From an uncultured Methanobrevibacter sp. (GTDB lineage: Archaea; Methanobacteriota; Methanobacteria; Methanobacteriales; Methanobacteriaceae), in the NCBI GenBank assembly GCA_904501935.1, contig CAJGDA010000037.1, positions 1-12,432 on the forward strand: a DNA stretch of 12,432 bases. Direction: 5' to 3'. Of the stretch, positions 1-6,676 are shown one piece after another. The stretch's first letter is position 1. Every line of letters starts with the position of its first letter. Under the pieces are notes generated by a model, which worked only from the letters and a program-made list of their open reading frames with translations, had not been told where the DNA came from and did not search any database. The position numbers were made by a program, and so were the translations under genes.

Positions 1-479
1 CCAGTGGTTTTTGTAGATACCAAAGCAGAAGCATCCATTAATTCTTCCCAAGTTACTCCATTGAGTTGGTTTTGCATAGCTTTATATAACTTTTCAACTT
101 TAATATCATAAAGTTCAGATAACAATTCAACAATATCACATGAACGAACCATACCTATAACCTGATTATCATCATTTACAACAGGCACAGTTACAAACTT
201 ATTGTTGGCAGTTAAAATTACGGCCTTTCTTGCAGGATCATTTTCATTGACAGTGGCAACATCTTCATAACTGCTCATTATTTCGGAAATCTTTTCATTG
301 CCCTCTCTTAATCCCCTAGTAATGTCGAATGAAGTTATCCACCCAACCAATTGCTTATTGTCATTTACAACCGGACAAGTGAAACGCCTAATTTCTTCCA
401 TTACTTTTGAAACTTCAACTACACTATCATCACAGTTTAAGTATACAAAATCTTTATCCATCAATTCTTTTGCTCTCAT
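1..479 (-). CDS. Two-CBS-domain protein, 3' end outside window (partial)
   Basis: I read this frame directly from the sequence; it runs off the left edge, so only the first 159 codons are present. It begins MRAKELMDKDFVYLNCDD. Two CBS repeats occupy about residues 1-60 and 65-125. Each has the typical strand ending in a PVV-ND segment (36-40 and 99-103) followed by a hydrophobic-Gly turn and a D-I helix start (SFDIT, SCDIV). A helical stretch follows (about 126-150), then a Thr/Ser-rich segment cut by the edge. CBS pairs usually bind adenosine nucleotides or SAM and regulate a partner domain or protein; the ligand cannot be told here. The ATG has a clear GGAGG at 487-491, 7 nt upstream, and starts 14 nt after the stop of the polyferredoxin gene, so the two are probably co-transcribed. 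No membrane segment is visible. The missing C-terminus could add a further domain. Confidence 0.85.
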   Translation of the reverse strand, partial: MRAKELMDKDFVYLNCDDSVVEVSKVMEEIRRFTCPVVNDNKQLVGWITSFDITRGLREGNEKISEIMSSYEDVATVNENDPARKAVILTANNKFVTVPVVNDDNQVIGMVRSCDIVELLSELYDIKVEKLYKAMQNQLNGVTWEELMDASALVSTKTT

Positions 480-493
480 AAACAGACCTCCTT

Positions 494-1321
494 TTATTCA
501 ATATCCACTCTCTTTAAAGCTCCGACAGGACAATGATGAGTGCATTGAGTACATCTTATGCATTTATCATTATCTAAAACAACTCGACCTTCGACTAATT
601 CTACTGCAGCAGTTGGACAATTCTCTTCACATAAATAACAGTTAACACAGGCATCATGATTTATATCTATAATCCTACTATGGAGAATAGGTCCGATATA
701 CCTGTCTAATTCAACTGCATTATCATTTAAAGAGATTTGAACACAAGCACCACAACCAATACACATTTTTTCATTAATATATGGATATAATTCATCATCT
801 ATTAATTCAATGCCCAAATCCAAATCCAAATCTTCGAAAAATTCTTTAAATTCAAGCGTGAATGCATTGGTCGGACATAGGTTTGCGCAGTCAGCCCAAT
901 TATTATCATCTGAATAATCAATTGAAATATTATTCATACGAACTACCCTATGAGGAGAACTAACATTGGATATTTTATATTCGACTACCCCACGTTCATC
1001 TTCCCCATCATAAATAACTGAATTGTCAATTAATTTTATTGCTGAAACAGGGCAAGTTTGGACACATATTTCGCATTTGACACATTTATCAGTTATTTTA
1101 GCTATTCTAAAAATATTAGCTGGTTCGATTGCATTAACTGGACACTCGCCAACACATGTATTACATCTTACACATCTAGGCGCAATAGCAATGATTTCTT
1201 CTTCTGCATTGAAATTATCCAGTTCAAATTGGAAATCATCACTATCATCATCTAATTCAACAGATTTCAAAAGAACTTCTCTTTCTAAATCTTCCATCTG
1301 TTTTATAAAAGATACATTCAT
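494..1321 (-). CDS. Polyferredoxin following the eha operon (about five [4Fe-4S] clusters)
   Basis: A 275-residue soluble iron-sulfur protein, presumably an electron carrier for Eha or the formylmethanofuran dehydrogenase system. Full CxxCxxCxxxCP motifs lie at residues 50-60, 80-90, 225-235 and 254-264. Between them is a damaged pair: C145 and C149 (CANLCP), which lacks the first two Cys, and C187/C190/C193 (CIGCGAC), which lacks the final Cys-Pro. In a dicluster ferredoxin fold, C149 plus C187/190/193 is exactly one cluster's ligand set, so I predict five clusters rather than six. The first 45 residues are acidic and Cys-free. It lies 68 nt after ehaT, a wider gap than almost anywhere else here, and only a weak ribosome site (GGT) precedes the ATG. 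It is therefore either the operon's last section or a separately promoted unit with the CBS gene. It is not one of the named EhaA-T subunits. Confidence 0.85.
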   Translation of the reverse strand: MNVSFIKQMEDLEREVLLKSVELDDDSDDFQFELDNFNAEEEIIAIAPRCVRCNTCVGECPVNAIEPANIFRIAKITDKCVKCEICVQTCPVSAIKLIDNSVIYDGEDERGVVEYKISNVSSPHRVVRMNNISIDYSDDNNWADCANLCPTNAFTLEFKEFFEDLDLDLGIELIDDELYPYINEKMCIGCGACVQISLNDNAVELDRYIGPILHSRIIDINHDACVNCYLCEENCPTAAVELVEGRVVLDNDKCIRCTQCTHHCPVGALKRVDIE

Positions 1322-1389
1322 TTTAATACCAACTAAATTATTTTTTTCTTAATTAAATATTTGTTTTTTATATTATTAAATTAATTTGA
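1322..1389 (-). promoter_or_regulatory. AT-rich intergenic gap, possible promoter for the polyferredoxin-CBS pair
   Basis: This 68-nt gap between ehaT and the polyferredoxin gene is almost purely A/T. On the coding strand an ATATAAAAAA stretch (1364-1373) could be a TATA box; a start site about 25 nt downstream would leave a leader of roughly 20-25 nt. A second AT-rich candidate, AAATATTTAA, lies at about 1353-1362. The coding strand is A-rich rather than T-rich, so I see no convincing archaeal oligo-T terminator for eha. In a genome this AT-rich, such matches arise easily by chance. Confidence 0.3.
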
Positions 1390-2322
1390 TTAAATAAACT
1401 CCTTTAAATCTTTCAAGGAAGGGAATTTATCCATTCCAAATCCTTCAATTGATTTACTGGCCACCCAATTTCCGATTTTGCATGATTTTTCTAAATCATA
1501 TCCTTGTAAAAAGGAATATAGAAATCCGCTATTGAAACTATCTCCAGCACCAGTAGTATCAACAACATCACACTCAAAAGACTCAACAAAACATTCCTGA
1601 GAATTATCCATTGCAAATACTCCCTTTGAACCTTGCTTTACAACAACGGTTTCAATACCGTAATCAAGCAAGCCAATAACCAACTCTTTAAGTGGAGTTT
1701 CATTTTTATTAAATAATAATCTTAATTCTGATTCGTTTATAAGCAGTATATTGGTTCTTTTAAGTATAGGCTCAAGTTCATTAAATCCTTTTTTTACATA
1801 CAACATTCCTGGATCAAAACTTAACATAGTTGCATCATTAAGCTTTTCTAATAATTCAATTTGAGTTTTGAAAGAATCGCCAACAAAGGAGGTATAATGC
1901 ATTATTTTACATCTCATAATGTTCAATGGATTTATTTCGCCAATTTTGATATCATCATTAACGCCAGGGTCAATGTAAAGGCATCTTTCACCTTCTCCAT
2001 CAACAAATCCCAAACATTTACCGGTAGCTCCTGTTTCTGAATAAATTAAATTATTAGTGTAAACTCCATTAATGGCTAAATTGTATTCTATCAAATCACC
2101 ATCTTCATCTTCTGCAACCTTACCAATAATGGATGTAGAACAACCCAATCTGGACAAACCTATAATTGTATTTGCAGCAGAGCCTCCTGGAGAATCTATT
2201 TCATTTTTAATAAAACTTTCTTCATCTTTTCCTGCAATACTTTCTACAGAATAGAGCTTATCTACATTTAATGCTCCAAATCCTATAATTTCCGCATTAA
2301 GATCCATATCCAAAATTTTCAT
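1390..2322 (-). CDS. ehaT: EhaT: PfkB/ribokinase-family sugar or nucleoside kinase in the eha operon
   Basis: A 310-residue soluble kinase of the PfkB (ribokinase) family, of normal length. The N-terminal family signature is at about residues 47-62 (GGSAANTIIGLSRLGC). The C-terminal signature is DTTGAGDSFNSGF at 255-267, with D261 the expected catalytic base and the GAG anion hole next to it. A substrate-side N-E-S-E element (INESE, about 195-199) precedes it. The family phosphorylates sugars, nucleosides or related alcohols with ATP; which one is used here cannot be read from the sequence. The ATG has an AAGG 8 nt upstream and follows ehaS by 10 nt. The name follows the published operon order (20 genes, ehaA-T, with four hydrophilic proteins of unknown role); the symbol is less certain than the family. 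It may be simply housekeeping, but its fixed place after an Ftr paralogue and a HAD protein suggests a shared small-molecule task. Confidence 0.85.
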   Translation of the reverse strand: MKILDMDLNAEIIGFGALNVDKLYSVESIAGKDEESFIKNEIDSPGGSAANTIIGLSRLGCSTSIIGKVAEDEDGDLIEYNLAINGVYTNNLIYSETGATGKCLGFVDGEGERCLYIDPGVNDDIKIGEINPLNIMRCKIMHYTSFVGDSFKTQIELLEKLNDATMLSFDPGMLYVKKGFNELEPILKRTNILLINESELRLLFNKNETPLKELVIGLLDYGIETVVVKQGSKGVFAMDNSQECFVESFECDVVDTTGAGDSFNSGFLYSFLQGYDLEKSCKIGNWVASKSIEGFGMDKFPSLKDLKEFI

Positions 2323-2332
2323 TTTAAAAACC

Positions 2333-3223
2333 TTACTTTAAAATATCTAATAAATTTATATTTTTATCTCCAAGTTTGCCACCAAAGTTACCTGCAGATA
2401 TTCCTATTACACCATCAAATTCCAAAGCAGTGTCGATGCCTGCTTTTACTGCATTATTCATTGATTCTTCATCTGTTGCATTTATCACAACTTCAGGAAT
2501 ATAATTTACTCCTTCAGGAACTTTAGAAACATCTCCTAATGATTCCTTAAGAGAAGGACAATAAAAGTGATTTGTAGTTGGACCGATTTCTGGATAATTA
2601 GTTTCAGGCTTTGAAGCTGCAGAACAAATGTCAAACGGAGTAGTAGCTCCTTCAATGTCCATTATTGCATCTATAATGGCCTCACCAGCATCTAAAACAG
2701 CTTCTTGTGTGGCGCATAAATACCAGAAATTACCTCCCATGATTCCATCATTCAATTTGAATTTCTCTTCAATTTGGAAATCTGGAACTGCAATCGGAAC
2801 ATTAATCATTTTCCTTCCGTATTCTTCAATAATCCACTCATATCCATCACCGCAGTGGCCTACAATGTCCATCATTCCAATATATTCATCACTGTCTTCT
2901 GTAGAATAATCAAAAATACGTGTGAATGGTTTAACCAGGATATCTTGCCTAAGTCTGTAAGACAATTCAAATGCGAACTTTTCTACATTATCCCCGTCTA
3001 ACCAATATTGTACAACAGCTCCAAATCTACCATCGGGAGTTTGTGATTCATCTAAAAAGCCTTCAACACCCCCTTCTACTCTTCCAATAACTGCACTTGG
3101 AGTTGAAGTTGAATCATAAGCTGCTCTTTTTACAATTTTCTCCGTAGGTCCTGTAATTAAGGCCCTTACATATTTTCCTTCGAATGCTTCGAAAAATGTA
3201 TCCTGTACGTTATCATAACTCAT
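2333..3223 (-). CDS. ehaS: EhaS: formylmethanofuran:tetrahydromethanopterin formyltransferase paralogue (FtrII-type)
   Basis: With the ATG start chosen here the protein is 296 residues, the normal Ftr length. It is colinear with Ftr from end to end: an N-terminal [10 protein letters not shown], a central GDGYEW, a GGNFW segment and the C-terminal [10 protein letters not shown]. Ftr moves the formyl group from formylmethanofuran to tetrahydromethanopterin in the cytoplasm. Glu244 (in YIPEVVINA) aligns with the glutamate I recall as catalytic in the Methanopyrus enzyme, so activity is plausible. An in-frame TTG at 3235 would add four residues, but GGGTGA (3228-3233) sits 4 nt before the ATG and nothing suitable precedes the TTG. 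The gene starts 12 nt after ehaR. The main ftr gene normally lies elsewhere in these genomes, so this is probably a second copy dedicated to Eha. It could also be a non-catalytic structural subunit. The symbol is inferred from operon order. Confidence 0.88.
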   Translation of the reverse strand: MSYDNVQDTFFEAFEGKYVRALITGPTEKIVKRAAYDSTSTPSAVIGRVEGGVEGFLDESQTPDGRFGAVVQYWLDGDNVEKFAFELSYRLRQDILVKPFTRIFDYSTEDSDEYIGMMDIVGHCGDGYEWIIEEYGRKMINVPIAVPDFQIEEKFKLNDGIMGGNFWYLCATQEAVLDAGEAIIDAIMDIEGATTPFDICSAASKPETNYPEIGPTTNHFYCPSLKESLGDVSKVPEGVNYIPEVVINATDEESMNNAVKAGIDTALEFDGVIGISAGNFGGKLGDKNINLLDILK

Positions 3224-3227
3224 CTTT

Positions 3228-3233
3228 TCACCC
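3228..3233 (-). promoter_or_regulatory. Ribosome binding site deciding the ehaS start
   Basis: GGGTGA on the coding strand lies 4 nt before the ATG at 3221-3223. It overlaps the in-frame TTG at 3233-3235, which makes the TTG an unlikely start. Confidence 0.7.
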
Positions 3234-3235
3234 AA

Positions 3236-4282
3236 TTAACCTAATCCACCTATATCCTGACCACGAATACTGTTTCTCATTTCTTTACTGACTTTTAATA
3301 TTGCATCGAAATTATCTTCTGTGATAACTTCAATAATTGGATACTCGACATTACTGAATACTGAGAAAAATTCAGCTCTAACTTCTGAATTAATATCATA
3401 GTCGGTGAATAATTTTTCATAATCATTTGCATTATTATAATCCTTAATAAATTCTAAAACTTTGTTTTTATCATTATTTGCATAAATATCTGCTATGACT
3501 GCTGTTGTAATCGCACTTGGAGATACAATGGCAATCTCAGCAACTTTTAACGGATACTCATTTCCATTAAATGATATACTAACGCCATTATTTTTATAAG
3601 CAAAATCCAGAGGTTCGACATCTGTAATGCTGTCTCCAATATAGAGAATCTCATTGACGTCAATGCCGTCTCTTTCAATAATCTCATCAATAGCTAATTT
3701 TTTGCCTTCCCCTCCAACAACCTCAATTTTTTTAATTTCATCATAAATTCCCATTTCAACTATTTGGGAAAAGAAGATATCATCAAACAACTCGTAATCG
3801 GTAGGATTATCCAAAATCAATTCTTTAAATTCTTTGATTTTTTCGATTTCATCGTTGTTGAGAGTAAGCTTATCTAGATTGACCTTGGTGTAAAATGTAT
3901 TTTCAAATGGCAGTTCCATATAATAGGATACTGCTTCAATATATTGGCCATAACTGGTACTGACTATATAAGTATTCATTGTTTCTTGCAAATATTTTAA
4001 AAGGAATTTCGAATCATTTACAGAATAAATGTGGTTTTTAGAAAATTCAACCAAATCTTTATTTTCAAGATTTTCTGCAATGAAAAATGGTAAAATTAAT
4101 TTTAACGTATTGCCGGCTTTGTAATTTTCTTTTTTCACAATGTCTGCTAAATAATCATCATACAAGCTAAGTGTTTTAAACAAGTCATCACCTTGTTCGA
4201 TGAAATTGGCTGATAACTCAAATGCGTTATCATTTAGAGTCAGCGGACCTTCACAATCTGTTATAAATGATTTTTTAAACAT
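3236..4282 (-). CDS. ehaR: EhaR: HAD-superfamily protein of the eha operon
   Basis: A 348-residue soluble protein with the HAD phosphohydrolase layout. Motif I is FITDCEGPLT (6-15), with nucleophile D9. Motif II is IVSTS (106-110). The likely motif III lysine is K194 or K195. Motif IV is GDSITD (216-221). The usual second aspartate of motif I (DxD) is glutamate, E11, which in a typical phosphatase would be the general acid/base. The residues between motifs I and II are mostly helical and would form a cap domain. The C-terminal roughly 70 residues past the core are of unknown role. The ATG at 4280-4282 follows AGGTGA (4287-4292), which also contains the TGA stop of ehaQ, giving tight translational coupling; an upstream in-frame TTG is too close to that site. 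EhaR is one of the four hydrophilic Eha proteins without an assigned role. A phosphatase acting opposite to the EhaT kinase is possible but unproven. Confidence 0.82.
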   Translation of the reverse strand: MFKKSFITDCEGPLTLNDNAFELSANFIEQGDDLFKTLSLYDDYLADIVKKENYKAGNTLKLILPFFIAENLENKDLVEFSKNHIYSVNDSKFLLKYLQETMNTYIVSTSYGQYIEAVSYYMELPFENTFYTKVNLDKLTLNNDEIEKIKEFKELILDNPTDYELFDDIFFSQIVEMGIYDEIKKIEVVGGEGKKLAIDEIIERDGIDVNEILYIGDSITDVEPLDFAYKNNGVSISFNGNEYPLKVAEIAIVSPSAITTAVIADIYANNDKNKVLEFIKDYNNANDYEKLFTDYDINSEVRAEFFSVFSNVEYPIIEVITEDNFDAILKVSKEMRNSIRGQDIGGLG

Positions 4283-4286
4283 CAAT

Positions 4287-4292
4287 TCACCT
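4287..4292 (-). promoter_or_regulatory. Ribosome binding site of ehaR, built on the ehaQ stop codon
   Basis: AGGTGA on the coding strand ends with the TGA stop of ehaQ and lies 4 nt before the ehaR ATG. It fits the ATG at 4282 and not the in-frame TTG at 4285. Confidence 0.7.
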
Positions 4293-5645
4293 GAAATTTA
4301 CAATTCTAATTGCATCAAGCGGGCAGATTGCCTCACAAGTTCTACAATAAATACATTTTTCACCATCAAAGTCTATTTTATCATCATTCAAAGACAAAGC
4401 ATCAACCGGGCAATTCTTTACACAAATTGCACAAGCTTGACATTTATTATCTGAAAGTGAAAAGTCACCTAACCTTTGATTGTATAAATAAGACCTAGCA
4501 TAGTACAAATCAGTGTCTTTACTGTAGAAATAATCATCATAAGCACCAATTGCATTAAATTGACATTGTTCCACACATTTTCCACAATAAACACAATTAT
4601 CATTAATTTTAATAGGATTAGGACCATCTAATTCTATTGCTCCGACAGGGCAAACATTTAAACAATCTCCACAGGCAACACATTTATTTTCATAAACTTC
4701 AATGTTTCTGTCCATCAGATAAGATCCGAATAGCTTTGTGAACTTATCCACTTCAATATTAGAATCAATACTTACTTTTAATTCACGTTCCATCGCATCG
4801 TTAACTTTATATTCGATGAAATTTTCAAAGTTCTGACTATCGAATTCCAAAGCTGTGGATTTGGCTACCTTTTCTAGAACCTTATTCAAACTGATTAAAT
4901 CAAGTGATAATACTTTAATGTCATGGTCAACAATTTCTGATACTATGTCAAAGGATTTAATCTCACTATACATTTTATAAGCTTTTTTACGAGAAGAATA
5001 TTTTATTGCTCCGGAAGGACAAGAATGCATACATTCCTCACATCTTGCACAATAACCCGGATTAATATATGGCAGCTTATTTGTTCTTCCAACGTTGATT
5101 GCACCCATTGACGGACATACTCTTGTACAGGTCATACATCCAATACATTTGTCTTGGTTAATGATGACAGCTTTACCACCTTTAACGGTTTTAGGAAGCA
5201 GCTGGCCATATTTGATGGCATCTGTAGGGCAAACCCTGAAACAATATCCGCATCTGACACAAGTATCCTTATCAATCTCACTGTGAGGTTCGCTTTTTCC
5301 ATCAGCTACAATATGGATTGAACCGTTTTTACATGCTTGAACACATGCTCCGCAAGCTTTGCATAATTTTACATTTATATTTGGAACATTTTCTTTAATT
5401 GGTGGATCCATATGCACATCTAAAGAAATTGCATCATCAGGACAAGCATTACGACATAATACACAACCAAAGCAAGTATTTCTAATTTTAATTAAACCAT
5501 CATCATTATCCATATATATCGCATCGATTGGACATGAATTGAGACATGGTTTATCTTTACAATCTGCACATCTGGTTTGGTCTATTAAATAATCAACATA
5601 AACGTGTCTTAATGGTCTTGGTGTTTTAGTATAATTATCAATCAT
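4287..5645 (-). CDS. ehaQ: EhaQ: ten-motif polyferredoxin of the Eha hydrogenase
   Basis: A 452-residue cytoplasmic iron-sulfur protein with ten ferredoxin motifs, matching the 10[4Fe-4S] polyferredoxin reported for this operon. Motifs are at residues 26-38, 58-68, 95-105, 129-139, 167-177, 199-209, 322-332, 351-361, 402-412 and 431-441. All forty cysteines are present. The first motif is widened (CADCKDKPCLNSCP, CX2CX4CX3C). Motifs 3 and 8 lack the usual Pro after the last Cys. A Cys-free insert at 213-321, predicted largely helical, splits the chain into a six-motif and a four-motif half. It likely relays electrons between EhaN/O, EhaP and downstream acceptors. The ATG at 5643-5645 is preferred over an in-frame GTG at 5652-5654 because GGAG (5654-5657) is spaced 8 nt from the ATG. 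The gene follows ehaP by 5 nt. Confidence 0.92.
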   Translation of the reverse strand: MIDNYTKTPRPLRHVYVDYLIDQTRCADCKDKPCLNSCPIDAIYMDNDDGLIKIRNTCFGCVLCRNACPDDAISLDVHMDPPIKENVPNINVKLCKACGACVQACKNGSIHIVADGKSEPHSEIDKDTCVRCGYCFRVCPTDAIKYGQLLPKTVKGGKAVIINQDKCIGCMTCTRVCPSMGAINVGRTNKLPYINPGYCARCEECMHSCPSGAIKYSSRKKAYKMYSEIKSFDIVSEIVDHDIKVLSLDLISLNKVLEKVAKSTALEFDSQNFENFIEYKVNDAMERELKVSIDSNIEVDKFTKLFGSYLMDRNIEVYENKCVACGDCLNVCPVGAIELDGPNPIKINDNCVYCGKCVEQCQFNAIGAYDDYFYSKDTDLYYARSYLYNQRLGDFSLSDNKCQACAICVKNCPVDALSLNDDKIDFDGEKCIYCRTCEAICPLDAIRIVNFR

Positions 5646-5650
5646 AACAC

Positions 5651-6676
5651 TCACTCCACAATATCCTCATTTAAGTTAGATGCTTTTACAGTAACATGAA
5701 TGTTTTCACTGTCATCAAGGGTGAATTTAGCAATGAAATACTTGATTACTGAAAATGGACAAGTCTGATAACAGATACTGCAGCGTAAACATCTATCCTT
5801 GTTTCTGACAATAGTATTGTTTTCTTCATCAAAAGAGATGCATTTTGTCGGACAATCCGGAATACATAATTGACATTTTTCACATCTGTCTTTATCCCAG
5901 TCTATTACTCTAATTTTAAGCCTGTTTACAGCATTTGTAATGATTTCCCTTGCGATTTCATCATCTGGAATTATTTTCAATGCATCATCCCAAATTTCAG
6001 AAAGTGGCACATCATATTGTAAAAGTCCATCTTTATCTAAAGCCCTTAAGTCTTCTTCCTGATTATTAATAAATTCTTCAAGGTGATTTACGCATAAAAG
6101 TATTAAATCTTTTTGATCCTGTAAGTTTTCAACAAATACTCCTTTCATTGCGCCATTAACAGGGCAAATTTCTACACAGTCCCCACAAGAAATACAGTTA
6201 AGTTGGTCTACGACAATCTTACCGTCAACCTCGCTAATTGCATCAACAGGACATTGTTTCAAACATTTTTTACATTTGAGGCATAAATAATCATCAACAA
6301 TGTATTGTCTTTTTGAAGGGATAATATTGAATTCTGGCAAAATTAAATGATTTAAACCGCATTCTAAAGTCTTTGGATCAGTCGGACAAACTTCTGCACA
6401 AAAACCACAACGAATACAAGCCCCAGGAGTAATTACAGGATATGTTAAACCTTCTCCGGTTTCATCATCTCTTTCCCTAATAATCTTTATCGCATTCGGT
6501 GAAGGGCATGAAACTGTACATGCGCCACAACCTATACAATATTCCTTGTTGACTTTTGGAAAATCTCTGAATCTTTCAGGCTTTTCAACTATTTCAGGAT
6601 TAGTTTTTGCATCTGCAAATGCATCAGCCCATGCTTTTCTTGCAAAATCAAAAATATACCACATTAAAGATGACAT
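5651..6676 (-). CDS. ehaP: EhaP: six-motif polyferredoxin of the Eha hydrogenase
   Basis: A 341-residue iron-sulfur protein with six complete CxxCxxCxxxCP motifs at residues 47-57, 87-97, 132-142, 161-171, 265-275 and 296-306. This agrees with the 6[4Fe-4S] polyferredoxin described for Eha. Motifs 1-4 and 5-6 are separated by a 93-residue insert (172-264), helical-looking and acidic, with a single Cys (C195) outside any motif. An N-terminal amphipathic stretch (residues 1-25, MSSLMWYIFDFARKAW) could dock on the membrane arm or the hydrogenase module; it is not a signal peptide. Expected role: electron transfer between the EhaN proximal cluster and EhaQ or soluble ferredoxin. The start is firm: GAGGTGA (6682-6688) lies 5 nt before the ATG, inside the end of ehaO, and the ehaO TAG stop directly abuts the ATG. 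Confidence 0.93.
   Translation of the reverse strand: MSSLMWYIFDFARKAWADAFADAKTNPEIVEKPERFRDFPKVNKEYCIGCGACTVSCPSPNAIKIIRERDDETGEGLTYPVITPGACIRCGFCAEVCPTDPKTLECGLNHLILPEFNIIPSKRQYIVDDYLCLKCKKCLKQCPVDAISEVDGKIVVDQLNCISCGDCVEICPVNGAMKGVFVENLQDQKDLILLCVNHLEEFINNQEEDLRALDKDGLLQYDVPLSEIWDDALKIIPDDEIAREIITNAVNRLKIRVIDWDKDRCEKCQLCIPDCPTKCISFDEENNTIVRNKDRCLRCSICYQTCPFSVIKYFIAKFTLDDSENIHVTVKASNLNEDIVE

Noticed and set aside
880..935. Possible frameshift explaining the missing cysteines of the third polyferredoxin
   Set aside because: The frame is continuous and the remaining cysteines keep exact family spacing (C145 to C149, C187-C190-C193), so natural motif loss is more likely than a sequencing error or frameshift.
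1023..1352. Plus-strand frames opposite the polyferredoxin gene
   Set aside because: They are low-complexity shadows (Ser, Ile, Leu and His rich) antisense to a gene with clear ferredoxin motifs, and have no ribosome site.
1322..1389. Transcription terminator after ehaT
   Set aside because: Archaeal terminators need oligo-T on the coding strand; here that strand is A-rich and no stable hairpin is visible, so I list the gap only as a weak promoter candidate.
4287..6676. Repeated short motifs in the polyferredoxin genes as a DNA repeat or CRISPR-like array
   Set aside because: The similarity is at protein level (CxxCxxCxxxCP) with variable spacing and divergent codons; there are no identical repeats with unique spacers.
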